From Albugo candida (lineage: Eukaryota; Oomycota; Peronosporomycetes; Albuginales; Albuginaceae), in the NCBI GenBank assembly GCA_905220665.1, contig CAJNAR010000014.1:124001-188000 (forward strand): DNA of 64,000 nucleotides, given 5' to 3'. A program made the translations under genes and the position numbers. The notes beneath the pieces are model-generated. The model was given only the letters and a program-made list of their open reading frames with translations. It searched no databases and was not told where the DNA came from. Positions 46,558-58,834 of the stretch are shown here, piece after piece. Within the stretch, counting starts at the first letter, position 1. Each line of letters begins with the position of its first letter.

Positions 46558-47794
46558 ATGGTCCAAGTCGACATATCGACACAACCAAGGGTGCTAGCGT
46601 CCACTTGTAGTGACGTGGCAACCCTCATGAGTCACCCTGTTTTGGGTGATTGCATGATTGTTGATGAGTCATCACCCCTGTGTGATGACGTGGAAAGTAC
46701 CCCCCCCCAGTGTGACGGTACAGGGCAATACCGGTACTACCGGTGTCGGATGTGGTACCGGTGGTACATGCAGTACTGTCGTTGCCTCGTCACAGGGTGA
46801 CCAAAAGGCAAGTGCAAGTGTGGACGACACTAAAAATCTCACTCTTGCTGACCTAATCAAGTCACAGGAGTCCTTGCGTAAGGACCAGGCATGAGCTCGA
46901 GTGAAAATCTTTTTTCGCGTGGATCTCCCAAAACCGAAAGCCTCGGACATCGAGGCTATACTGCAGCTATACGCTGATGGGGAGCATCCGGACTGGTCCG
47001 TTTTGTCTGCGAAATTGGACGCAGCAAGACCTTTCCAAATCCGGAAAGCAACCTTCTCCATGGTGCTGGAGACGGGCCAGTCCTTGACCCGTACTCCAAA
47101 TGGAAAATTTGTAACCTCCCTGATGCGAGACCATGGCAATCCGGTATTTGAAAGCTTACTGGAGAGCCGGTCAATCTCTCAGGTATCCAAAATGCCTGGG
47201 GGCAACATCAGAGTGATGGTCACCACGGCGGATGCCTGCCTACAGTTGGAGTGTCAGTCGGTGACTATCCCTGGGGAAAAGTATTTTCTTCGTGAGTTTG
47301 ATACTCTTGAAACAAAGTACTACCTCGATGCCTTCGGTGTAGGCGTGGAGGAAGAACGGAACAACATTGTCCGCTCTATTCACAAGCTCGGGTGTCAGGT
47401 GGCGTATGACACCTTTCGTGAGACTGTTCCCACTAAAGAAGTGGTGATGTCGACTTGGCGAGTTTACTTTGGTTGTTCGACGTGCCCCCAGCAACTGGTT
47501 AGAGTTGGTACAGTGATTGAACAAGTCGCTTACGACAAACAGCTCTACCCAGTACGGGGTAAGAATGCTCCTATTCCAACGGAAGGACCACGTTTTGGTC
47601 AACGTGGGCCTTACTCCTTGGATTTGGGTGCTGCATCATCCACGGTAGCGCGGCAACAACAAAACAAAAGCAAAAAACAAACCAACAATAACAACCAACA
47701 AAACAAAAATCAAACTCAAACTCAGAATCAACTCCAAGCAAAACCGCAACCTGAACAACAAAACAAACAACCGCGCCAATGGCAGTCGCGGTGA
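46558..47794 (+). pseudogene. LINE ORF1 protein (frameshifted)
   Basis: The main open part (46901-47794, 297 codons) encodes a protein without a familiar zinc knuckle and ends in a 55-residue tail rich in Gln, Asn and Lys, likely disordered and nucleic-acid binding. Its start lies upstream at the ATG at 46558, but a run of eight C's (about 46701-46709) and a stop at about 46891 break the frame. In ORF1p proteins this position would hold a chaperone-like domain; this is inferred from location only. Confidence 0.65.
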
Positions 47795-48328
47795 TCCCAA
47801 AAAAGGTGGAGAAGCCAGTTTCAATTCAGGAACTAGAGGCGAGGCGACCAGAGCGAAAACACTCCGACCAAATTTCGTTGGTGCTCAAGACCCTCCCTCT
47901 CTCACCACCAGGGTCACTAGACTTATCGCAACCCACTCTCCCCATCCTACATTTGTAAAGTCAATCATCTTCCCATCCACGGGTGGAGAGGGATGGTGAC
48001 ACATGCATGCAGTTGGCGTGGACACGAGGAAAGCGTAATCGGACTGAGCCGTTCGATCAAATGGTTTCAAATGCACCAACTCGGGCGCTCCCAACGTTGG
48101 CGACAAGCAATTACTTAGCTGTGCTCGCAAGTATGGAGGTGGAAGTCGAAGAAGTCCAAGCGGTTGCCAATCCGGCGCATGGCAACCGCATTCAATTTAT
48201 TCCCGTGAAAGCACGGACGACAAAAGAGATAGCCACTTCGAAAGAGGCGGCACACTTTTATAAGAAGCGTCATACAACGGTGGAAAAAAGGGGAGCGACC
48301 AACTCGAATTGGTGAAATCGGAGAGCTA

Positions 48329-48736
48329 ATGGAAATGGATTCCAAAAATGCACTCCACCAGCTTCGACTGGACAAGCTGGTCCAAGCCGATGCGTGCATC
48401 CCTCATGTGTGTCGGCTGGTACAGTTTTGTACCAACCCAGACCAAGTCATCCGGGCAGCATTAGATCATCCCATCAGCATGCATGGGGTGCTTATTTCAT
48501 GCATGGAGACGAATGATCCTACGTTGGATGAAGTAGCACATCTACTTCTAATCAATCGCGTTTTTGCAGCGCACAATCTCGGCGAAGATGTCACGTTTAC
48601 GACGCGATGGAATTGCCACGTTGGTGGAACAGCTCCCTCAAAGAGAGCTGTATTGCTCGAGAAAGTGATGCCTTGGTGGAAGTCAGTGCCGGATACTGTT
48701 CACGGTTTGACTCGGGCGAACAAAGCTCTCGCATAA
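48329..48736 (+). other. open frame inside the LINE, unknown domain
   Basis: About 135 codons of continuous reading lie between ORF1 and the endonuclease, with no recognisable motif. Because of its location it is probably a piece of LINE coding sequence, not a host gene. Confidence 0.4.
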
Positions 48737-50940
48737 TTGGAATTGTTATTTATGTCTACTGCCCCGACCTTTTACACAATCGATCACTGGATCCACTATC
48801 TCACCGATAGACCAGTGATCTGGATTCCGGGTCACCATTGTCGTTTATTTCCGATCAATGTGCTCATCTTCTTGTTACGCTCCGATGTGGGCATAAAATG
48901 TTGGTCTCAATGGTTTGGTGGTAAAATGGCGAGGACTTCTATGTGGTGATATCAGCGAGCTCTCATTCAATCTCGGCTTTTTTCCAGAAGAGAAAGCAAC
49001 ACTCCACCTCTCAAAAGCAGATGGTGAAACGAAGTTGTTTGCTGGTGCACTTCAGCGTGAATGCTAAGGGCTCCTCGATTATTCCAACGTGGAACAATAT
49101 CTCAGCAGTCAAGGTGAATGTTAATGGAATTCATAAAAATGGTCATCTTTTTATCGACCACATCGTATCACAACACTCCATTTGTTCTGTTCAAGAAACA
49201 AAGTTTCACGATCACAGCCAACTGGACTCATTTCAGTTTTTAGTATCTTCAAAAATGCAGCAAAAAATGTTTGTCGACGACCACAACAGTGCTTTTCTCC
49301 ATCCGACTCAAAACCGCAGTGGAGGCGTCATGACAATCCTTCGTTCGGACTTTCCCGGTTATACAACAGCTGAAGAACTCACCGAACGAAGCATTCGAAA
49401 TCGCTATTTGGTTTTGCGTCTTCTCATTCTTGATGCACCGGTGTATATTCACAATGTATATGCACCGGTCAAGGCCGAGGAACGAGTGGGTTTTTAGGAG
49501 TTATTGCTTTCAAACACTTTCGAAACGACCGCAACACATATCGTGTTCGGTGATTTCAACGCACCACTCGATCCAGCTATCGATGCTTCGATTGGAACAA
49601 TCCGGCACGAACCAAGTCGATTAGCGTGTTTGGAATGGCTTTCACAGTTGGGTGTGGTAGACGCTTGGCGAATCCAACATCCGAATGAAAAAGTATTTAC
49701 AGGACCATTACCGCGCAAGAATCGACTAGATTACATCTGCATGTCGGAAGAGCTATTCAATATGGTATACAAAACCTCTGAGTATTTTCGTCCACGACAT
49801 GCGGAAGATCATCTGGCACAAAAAGTAACTTTTGCAAATCCAACTCAATCTCCGGGTCGAGGATATTGGAAATGTTCATTACGACTATTTGAATATCCTA
49901 ATGTCGAAGCAATCAAATTGGAAGCGATTTTGGTGCTCGAACAGTTAAGGACAACTTCGAATCCCGGTAAAATGTGGGAAAGTTGGAGAACGAAAATCAA
50001 GAAACAGCTTCAAAGCATTGAAACAAAGGTTGCAAAAGATAGCCGACGTGATGTTGAGTTTAGCCAGCGTGTTTTGGAAGTCGCAGCAGCTCGATATCGC
50101 ATCCAAGACAACAATGAGTCACGGTATTTTTACGAATCAAGTCTCCAACAATTTAGAATTTCAGTCGAAAACAATACGAAATACAACCAAGATGAAAGCT
50201 TCGACCATCACGTGAAGCATATGGAGAACTCTTCCAAGCATTTTTTTCGCCCTCCGGATAGTACTTGTCGTCGCGTGCCGATCGAAAATGTTACAAAAAA
50301 ATGTGGTACCGTGACATCGAACCCGAGGGAGATTATTGACGAATTCAGAGATCAATGGGGTGGTGTCATGGGCTCTGTTTATAGCTCAGAGACCGACTCA
50401 AATGATCCATGTGAAAGAAAGCAACAAAAAGTTACTCGATTCAATTCAAGTTTCCCTTGCCTCAGCAAAGCAAGACCGTCTCTCAACTTGCTTAAGTACG
50501 ACCGAGATGGCGGAAGCGATCAAGCAGATACGGAGTAGTTTTTCTCCAGGTATGGATGGACTACCAGCTGCATTTTATCAGCTTGATCCGGAAACGTTTG
50601 GCGAGTGTCTGAAGACCGTGTTCGAATATCAGCTGGAAAAAGGAATTTTACTTCGATCCCAACGTCATTCGGCAATAACATTATTGTACAAAAAAGGATC
50701 ACGAGGTGATCCTGGCAACTATCGACCGATCGCACTGCTTTGCGTCGATGTGAAAGTACTTTCAAAAGTGTTGGCGTATCGATTGCAACGTTTTTTGCCA
50801 AAATTGATCCATCAAGATCAAAAAGCATTTGTGCGAGGAAGGTAGATGCATCACCATATTCGATATCTCACCGACATACAAGACTAGGTCACTCATCGTG
50901 TGGAGGAAACTTATGCGACTTTTCTCGACTTTGAGAAAGC

Positions 50941-51240
50941 TTATATGAAGTCCTCGAACGAGGCATTCGCTTCGACTGCTTGTCGAGCGAGCGTCTGGAC
51001 GTCCTGTCCAAGCTCTCCTTCGATGAGGACCATGAGCTGTCTTACTGCTTGTTCCGTGGACCAGTGCTTCCGCGCAACGAGGCTCTTGAAGCGCATGCTC
51101 CACTTAAGCCAGCTCTTTGCAGTCCGTCCGTAGAACTTAGGGATCTTGATCTTTGCGGCGTCCGCAGGTAGTGCATCCGTTGCTGTACACGTGACGATTG
51201 TGTACGTGACGTACTCCTCGTCGTCGTCGTTCCAACCCAT
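50941..51240 (-). mobile_element. gag-like fragment of another retrotransposon
   Basis: A 99-codon minus-strand frame begins MGWNDDDEEYVTYTI and contains KFYGRTAKSWLKWSMRFKSL, typical wording of retrotransposon gag/capsid N-terminal domains. It is truncated exactly where the plus-strand LINE ends. The element it came from cannot be followed further. Confidence 0.6.
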
Positions 51241-53358
51241 GGCGATGGGAAGGGATTCTTCAGTTCCGATTCAAATTTGATTAATCAAAATGACAGGCCC
51301 TTGGCTGGCAGAGGGACCGATCGGGCCAGAGGAGCTTGTTGGAAGGCAACTCTCGGATATGTGGTAAAAGTCAGAATCCTTTAAAATCCTAGCGATAGAG
51401 CGTGGCGCTCTACAGATACTCTCTACTGCTACTCTGTGTGTCGTGAGAGCTCGCTGTGTACTTTCTTCCCTTGCGCGTGGGTTCATACTGGCTGATTCTG
51501 GTCTGGTTGGTAATGATATGCAATGAGCTGACAACTGGTCGGACCAGGTTAAAGTGGAGATGACGTCTCAGTCATGTCACGGGTACGGCACAGACAAGTC
51601 AAAATGCAAGTGCAACTCAGATCCTAGTGCTAGTTGGATGGCATTGTTCCGCCTAGTGTGGCGCACACCAATTTGCAAACCACGGTATTTTTGGACCATT
51701 TTTACAACTCTACAACTTTGCAACTTTACAGCATTTACAAGCTGGACACAGTCTCGTATTAAGGGTGCTGAGGCTACTGCGATACGGGATTATCAACGAG
51801 AAGCCATATTATCATCTCTCTCAGGTATTTCACAAAACGTTTTCTATATGTATATATGTTATTTAAAGTAGCCTAGGCAACTAGAGAAGTCAGTTAGTCT
51901 AATTCTAGTAATATAAACACCTTCAACTGAGCTATAAGCTCATCCTCATCCGACGAATCGATTATATCTAGAACTGTGATAACTATGAGCACTCGCTTGT
52001 GGTCATAAATAAGAGGGAAATTATTTTCCATCCATCTTGGCGAAACATAGGTCTGAGTTAAGTGCCACGCATTGTTCGTGCCAACTAATTATCGTTATTA
52101 TTCCTATTGAAGTCAGAAGCATTCCTATTTCGATAAAAGTCGACATAGTGCATACCTGAGACTATTAGCGAACAAAATTGCCTCAACAGTTCTTGTTTAG
52201 ATGCACAATTATTGACGAATGACCACTTGAAGTATGATCAGGCCTCAGCAAGTGTTCTACTAGATGCTGGCAAAAACTGCTGCAGTACATGGCGTTTCTA
52301 CATGAACTGGAATTATAAGTCAGATCCATAGGAAAACTTTGACACACTTCACAGCCGCTTTTGGATCTAGTGGGCCTCGAAGGTAAATGCAGAAGCGAAG
52401 GAATGTGCTGTTAGTAGTACTTCTTACGACTCGAGTGCGCTGCAACGATGTAGAGACATATTCACATTGATTGCTATATCCCTGGACATACTAGTTTGCG
52501 TCAAGTTCTCAGCTATCAAAGACATCTTTGATCGATCAAGGTCAAGCTTTACTGTATACCGTTGACAGTATCGAAAATCCTTCGATTTCTTCCGCGGTAG
52601 ATTTTGTCGACAGTCTTCGATTTTGAGCATCTCCCGAGAAACACAAAAACTGATAGCAGTATGAACACTGCACTAAATCGTGATTTAATGTTTGATGGAA
52701 GATGGTGGCAACATAGAATCAGTCATGTGACTAGTAGAACACTTATGGTATTTACACATGTACTAGAGTCCATTTGAGCTCACGCGAAAATAAAGAAGTG
52801 CCTGTACTTGGCACTCGCAAGCCACATCTTCTCCATTTGAATGTGAGACAAACACTGACAGATCGAATCAAGTCGACATTAAAGGGTATTATGGACGACA
52901 ATTGCATCGGTATTTGGATACGAAAGAGGATCCGTGTCACTGAGGCACGAGAAATGTCTGAACTGCGCTGTCGTGTTGTCATCCACTCGTATATAGAAAG
53001 CGAAAATGTAAAGTGTATATACATCAAGTGAGGTATGCGGCAGCAGCAACTACAACGAATGAAGCCTCCACCGTAATCAATCATGGAAATGATAGAGGTA
53101 AAGTATCAAACACATCCAGCTATCATCACAAAATTAAGTGTGAAGTAGGATCAATTTCCGAACAGACATCTTTTTAATCATGAATCGTGGAGCAAGTTTT
53201 TTATAGCCAGTGATAGATGGAAACGCGCGGCCTTATCCTTATATAGTAGGAGTAGTTAAAAAAAAAACATACCAAGCCCGTATACTATACGTACTGATAT
53301 ACACATTGCACACTTCTTTAATCAATTTAAATTTATTATTTTTTTACAAAAATAAAAA
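51241..53358. other. gene-poor region beside the gag fragment
   Basis: No family resemblance was seen in any frame. Part of 51241-51950 may be leader or LTR of the gag-bearing element, but no second copy is available in the window to prove it. Confidence 0.35.
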
Positions 53359-53369
53359 GGGAGAGCGCT

Positions 53370-53558
53370 ATGGCCACAGACATTAATACTGTACTACGGG
53401 CACAGACAATTGATCTAACCAACCACAGCTCGCAAAATTTAATTGTTGCTAAGTACGCTAGCCAATCAGGTCACTTGTCTACTTTTGTACACGAGCTCAT
53501 TCTGTTTCTTACGCTGTTTTTGTTATATTGTTCTAGCGTGGGTACGTTTTTTTTCTGA
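53370..53558 (+). CDS. small unknown protein, plus-strand copy of an inverted pair
   Basis: A 62-codon frame starts ATGGCCACAGAC and contains QTIDLTNHSSQN, which is also encoded on the opposite strand near 53.93 kb. The two copies share the sequence around the start codon (GGGAG..CGCTATGGCC) as well. After QN the copies diverge: this one continues into a hydrophobic stretch (ELILFLTLFLLYC) and stops. No family recognised; it may be a truncated or re-spliced copy. Confidence 0.4.
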   Translation: MATDINTVLRAQTIDLTNHSSQNLIVAKYASQSGHLSTFVHELILFLTLFLLYCSSVGTFFF

Positions 53559-53769
53559 TATCTGTATATGGTAGGTTAATAGTAGACACTCAAACAATTA
53601 GGATGTTGGGGTGGCTGTTGCTGTTGAAAAATAAAAAATCGTTTTTTAAGAAATTGTTTATTTTTTGCTGATATAAATTCTATTTTTAGAATTAAAAGTA
53701 TTTAGAAGTATAAGTAGAAGAGCATGGCTTCGCGCCGGTTGCCATTGGACATGGAGCTTTTTATAGCTG

Positions 53770-53983
53770 TCATTGCGAAACTAAACTAACCTGTTCAAAT
53801 ACTTTCCGAAGGGCGTAATATGAGATCTTCCGGCTGATATGTTGAAAAATGTCACCACGTGGGGTCGGCTGAGCGAAAGGTACAATTTTCATTTGCTGCT
53901 TCGCCAGTTCTGGCGTACTTAGCAACAGTATATTTTGTGAGCTGTGATTGGTTAGATCAATTGTCTGTGGCCGTAGTAGTTTT
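53770..53983 (-). pseudogene. small unknown gene, minus-strand copy interrupted by element 3
   Basis: The minus-strand frame encodes QTIDLTNHSSQNILLLSTP and continues to IFQHISRKISYYALRKVF before stopping at 53770. Its expected 5' end (GGGAGCCGCTATGGCCACAGAC) is not adjacent but lies at about 58415-58392 on the far side of the Copia element. So the element landed within the first codons and separated the start codon from the body. Function unknown. Confidence 0.6.
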
Positions 53984-54171
53984 TGTTGGCGATGACGATG
54001 TGATTTTAGATGGTACACCTTAAGTCGGATGGATTATCTGAGGACATCCTTAGTATTGTCAGCAGTCAATCCTATTGGATTAAAAAAGTGAGACGCTAAG
54101 ATATAGCCGATTAGGCGAACTTAGGACCTAAGTTAATATAACACACTTTTCGATTAAACCTCTGCTCAAAA
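53984..54171 (+). repeat. 5' LTR of element 3
   Basis: Begins TGTTGGCGATGA and ends CTGCTCAAAA. It carries about 23 extra nucleotides (near 54080-54103) that are missing from the 3' LTR. Confidence 0.9.
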
Positions 54172-54186
54172 GGTTATGAGCCCAAC
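54172..54186 (+). other. primer-binding site of element 3 with embedded gag start codon
   Basis: GGTTATGAGCCCAAC directly follows the LTR. The ATG at 54176 is in frame with the gag/protease frame that begins in earnest at 54248. Confidence 0.75.
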
Positions 54187-57100
54187 AACGGACATCAACT
54201 GCATCTTGCGTGAGGACAACTAGTTTATATGGGAGTTCAATGCTCGCATGAGACTCGCAAAGGAAGGCCTCTTGGAGCATATTGACGCGCCGAAGGCTCC
54301 GGAGGTGGGGAGCTCCGCAATATGGAAAATGGAAGATATGAAAGCCTTCGCAATTGTTTACACGACCATCAGTCCAAGTTTTTACTCGTTAGTCAGGACG
54401 GCGCAGTCAACTGCACAAGCTTGGAAGTTTTCAAAGACTTTCTTTCTCCGTCAAAGTATTCATAACCGAGTACAGATGCAACGACAGTTGCATGAGTTCA
54501 AGATGCAGAATGGCGGAAACATGATGGACCACTTTCTCAAGTTTGATGAGATATGCATGTCGATGCAGGCGATTGGCGATGAAGTCAGCCAAAAGAAACA
54601 GTTGGTGATCCTGCTCGGAAGCTTGTCCGAGGAATCCGATCAGATAGCCAACATCATCGAAAACATGCAAGGGATAAATCTGTTCCAGGCCAAGGAAATG
54701 CTCCATCGAGAATTTGAAAGTATGATGCGAAAAGAAACGAGTGAAATTGCTCTAAAGGCTATTACAAAGAGCCGAAAATCTCGTGTTGAGAGAAAAGGAA
54801 GGAAGTTCGAGGGAAAATGCTTTGCATGCAGTCGATTCGGTCATAAAAAGGAAGATTGTTGGAAGAATCAAAAAGTGAAAGAAGAAAGGAAGGAGCAAGC
54901 GTTCACGGTATGTGATAGTATGGAAGGAGGATGGCTACTGGACAGTGGTGCAAGCAGCCATATGTGCCCTTATGAAGAAGAATTCAACGATATTCGACCA
55001 TTGGAGAAAAGTATCCCTATCATGATTGCTAATGGCAAGCAAGTTGCGGCACGTGGCATTGGTACTATCCGAGTCGTTTTGAAGAACAAGAAGCCAATTC
55101 GGATCTATAATGTACTTTTCGTGCCCGAGTTGGACCGTCGGTTATTGTCGATACCGGTATTGGTCGAAAGAGGACTCAACGTTTCATTTGAAAACGGATC
55201 ATGTGCAAACAGAAACAATCAAGAAATTGTGACCGAAGTGGCTCGAAAAGGGAAACTTTATGTAATGGAAAGTGTCACACGTGAAGAAGTGTATGCCGTC
55301 GAAGAAAAACAAATGTCGGTTCAGCAAAGATAAGCACTTGGCATGCCCGACTGGGACATTTGCCGATTAACAAAATGAAGCTTTTGGACCAATATGTAGA
55401 TGGGTTCAAGACGACACGGCCTTCAAGTATCGACAATGATGAAGAAGATATTTGTGATGGATGTTTGAGTGGAAAATTGTCCGTTAAACCATTTCCGAAT
55501 CGAATCATGGTCAAGTGAAAACAACATTCATTTTCGAAATTATACATAGCGACGTAGTGGGACCAATGGAGTCAAAATCACAAGGTGGTGCAAGATTCCT
55601 AGTGACATTTATTGACGACTTTTCTCGATATGTGGTGGTATATTTCGTTACGCATAAATCTGAAATCGTCGATCAGTTTAAAAAGTATAAGGCTATGATG
55701 GAAAACCAGTTGGATGCGAAATCAAATGCATTCGGACTGATAATGGAGGAGAGTATATGAATCGTCGGGTTTTGAAGATATGTCAAAGTTCAGGCATTAT
55801 ACATCAAACCACAGTCCCGTATTCACCACAGCGGAATGATTTAGCCGAACGGATGGATCGGACAATTATGGAGCGCGCAAGATCAATGATCAACTACATG
55901 CAAGTTGAGAAGAAGTGGTGGGCAGAGGTGGTAAACACCGCAGTATGTATTACAAATAGCGTACCGTGTGCAGCTCATCCGAACAAGACACCATATGCGA
56001 TATGCTTAAAAAAAACTTGGAGTATTTACGAGTATTTGGTGCACATGGCCTTGCGTATATCGATACTTCGAAGCGCAAGAAATTGGACACAAAGGTATTT
56101 CGGTGCATGTATCTTGGATACTCCAATCAAACCAAAGGATTTCGAGTGTAGAATTTGGGATCACAAAGAATTGAGTATACTAGGTCGTCACATTTTCAAG
56201 AATACGTTCGAGTCATCAATGGAGATGCTCCTGACCATCACACTCCACATGATCCATGAGTGACGATGAAGAAGACAAACCATTGGTACCAGTCATCCCG
56301 ACTCAACAATGCACACCAATGGATGTAGACATGAATGAACAGTACCCGGTCAATTTTTCTTCACGCGATTTGATACCAATGGATTCAAGTGGCGATGTTC
56401 AAATGGAATCATTTGTGAACAACATGGAACCGTCTCAAGACATTGTGCCCAGGGGGAGATTGGATACTTCCGATATTTCCCTAGTATTCGCGATTTCTCA
56501 AGGTGGACACAATATCCCCATGATGATATCGGCAAATCAAGATTCACAAGCATTAGTTGCTGTTGGCTCTATTTCAATAATTCCGGCAAACAGCGATGAT
56601 ATTATCCGACGATCACCCAACCGATATAGAATCGAAAGCGAACATGCGAATTCAGCATTAAAGATTCCATCATCATTTCAAGAAGCATTAAAGTCACCCG
56701 AAGCAAAATTCTGAAAGTGAGCAATTACATCTGAACTAAAAGCACTGTCAAAGAAAAATACCTGGACAGTAATGACAAATACAGGAAACCAGAAAGCAAT
56801 CGGAACCAAATGGGTATTCACGATCAAGCGTAACGAAAGGGGGGATGTTGAGTGACACAAAGCTAGATTAGTAGCACTGGGATATAGACAAACTTATGGC
56901 GTAGACTACCTGGAAATATACTATCCGGTGGCCAGTTTGAATTCGATACGTATCATCTTGGCAATCAGCTGTCATAAGGTTACTCAATTCACCAGTTTGA
57001 CGTCGACATAGCGTTTCTGAATGGTCACCTCAAAGAAGAGGTCTTTATATACCCCCCTGAAGGAGTGGGAGCCAATACAAACCAAATATTCAAGCTTAAT

Positions 57101-58221
57101 CGAAGTTTATATGGACTCAAAAAAGCTGCTGCAACATGGTTCAAGACCATTACAAGTATTTTCGTCAACGTGCGGTTCAAACAGAGTGCAACCGACTCGT
57201 GTATCTTCATTCGTGAAGATATCAATTCGCAGATATATGTCACGTTGTACGTCGATGACATGCTGATCAGTGCCAAATCGATTGATACGATCAATGGAGT
57301 GGCAAGTGAAATATCGAAGCATTTCAAATTGAAGATATTAGGCAAAGTTCGCTTCATACTTGGGATAGAAGTGGATTACGTACAAGGCATATCTCATACG
57401 AAGATCAGTCAAGGAAAATTTATTTCACGGATGATAGAGAGATTTCAGCAAGCCGATGCGAAGTCAGTAAAGAATCCAAATATTGAAGGACAATTCTCAG
57501 TCAAGTCAGAAGCGACAGATTCCAGAATGGAAAAACGACCATATCGGTCGCTCGTCGGATCTCTTCTGTACGTTGCAAACGGGACGAGACCAGACATTGC
57601 CTACTCAGTGTGTCAACTGAGCCGACACTTGGAGAAACCAAGGGAAGAACATTGGAATGCGGCCATCCGCGTATTGCGTTATCTGAAATCGGCTATATCG
57701 AAAAGAATCTGCTATGCAAGTCAGTTGAAAGAAATTGAAGTTTGTGCTTACAGTGATGCGGACTGGGCAAGCAATAAAGAGAATCGGAGAGCAACGTCCG
57801 GCATATTCGTGATGATCATAAAGTCTCCAGTCATCTTCAAATCAAAACTGCAACAAAGCGTCGCTTTGAGTACTGCAGAAGCCGAATATGTTGCGCTGTC
57901 GTTATGCGTTCAAGAAGTGGCATGGACCAAAGCTTTACTATCGGAAATGAAGATCAATGTGGACTATCTATCCTATTGTGATCCATGAAGACAATCAGAG
58001 CGCGATTGCGATGGCCAAGAACGTTGGATACCAAAGGCGAGCAAAGCATATGATATCAAATATCAATTCGTTCGAGAACAAATCAAGGCGAAAAAGATCG
58101 AGCTTCAGTACATCGACACCAAACGTCAACTTGCCGACTTTCTGACCAAACCGATATCGACGAAGAGACTCGAGACACTATTGGCTAAATCTAACATCAG
58201 GAATTATTCGTCGAGGGGGAG

Positions 58222-58386
58222 TGTTGGCGATGATGTTGTGATTTTACGTAGTACACCTTAAGTCGGATGGATCATCTGAGGATATCCTTAGTATTGTCAG
58301 CAGTCAATCCTATCGGATAGCCGATTAGGCGAACTTAGGACCTGAGTTAATATAACACACTTTTCGATTAAAAGATCTGCTCAAAA
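58222..58386 (+). repeat. 3' LTR of element 3
   Basis: Matches 53984-54171 closely apart from the internal indel; followed by the target duplication GTTTT. Confidence 0.9.
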
Positions 58387-58834
58387 GTTTTGTCTGTGGC
58401 CATAGCGGCTCCCTTAATTGATACAAATTAGGAATGACACTTGAGACGTTAATACGTATCAGATACATTCGTAAAAATAGACTGTCGATGAGCAACCATT
58501 GTAACGCATAGATTCTCTTCTTTGATCATTTCAATCAGAAATTTGTGCTTCTATCACATCGAGCATATGTGCGACATTTCATAAAGCTCAAAAAGCTACA
58601 AGTCGATTGTATCTTTTTAATCGTCGCAAGGAACTAAGGACAGCACTCTGACGCATCAGTTGTATAAAAAAAGAACGAATACATAATCAACGACGGGCCC
58701 GAATCCGTCGGTCTTCCAGCTCTCTTCTTTCACGTGCCGTTCATACGACATACCAAAAATACAATTTTAGCTCTTTGAGGAATGCACCAAGAAAATGAGA
58801 CTGGAAATGGCGACGTAACATCGACAGTTTTGCC

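Larger units (their letters stand above)
46558..50945 (+). mobile_element. APE-type LINE (L1/Tx1-like), cut off within the reverse transcriptase
   Basis: ORF1 lies at 46558-47794. A second region contains an apurinic-type endonuclease (from about 49.09 kb) with VQETKF, GDFNAPLD, RLDYICMSEE and a terminal EDH. Reverse-transcriptase blocks follow from about 50.5 kb: FSPGMDGLPAAFYQ, GNYRPIALLCVDVKVLSKVL, DQKAFVRGR and FLDFEKAY. The sequence ends at about 50945, before the catalytic YxDD box. In-frame stops at 49495-49497, 50843-50845 and near 50885, plus a frameshift near 50.35 kb, make it inactive. The wording of the reverse-transcriptase blocks fits the L1/Tx1 group. Confidence 0.85.
53984..58386 (+). 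mobile_element. Copia-type LTR retrotransposon with target-site duplication (element 3)
   Basis: LTRs at 53984-54171 and 58222-58386 bound the element, flanked by GTTTT (53979-53983 and 58387-58391). On the plus strand gag starts at an ATG inside the primer-binding site (54176), with one in-frame TAG (54221-54223) before a long open frame to 55333. That frame holds UBN2 gag, a CCHC knuckle (CFACSRFGHKKEDC) and the protease (WLLDSGASSHM). Integrase (FIDDFSRYVVVY; PYSPQRNDLAERMDRTI), reverse transcriptase (RSLYGLKKAAATWFK; TLYVDDMLISAKS) and RNase H (AYSDADWASNKENRRATSG; STAEAEYVALS) follow. Several frameshifts break integrase and the start of reverse transcriptase. The long intact stretches suggest a fairly recent insertion. 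Confidence 0.93.

Noticed and set aside
49249..49718. Minus-strand frames opposite the LINE endonuclease
   Set aside because: Antisense shadows of the endonuclease frame, which has the expected catalytic motifs.
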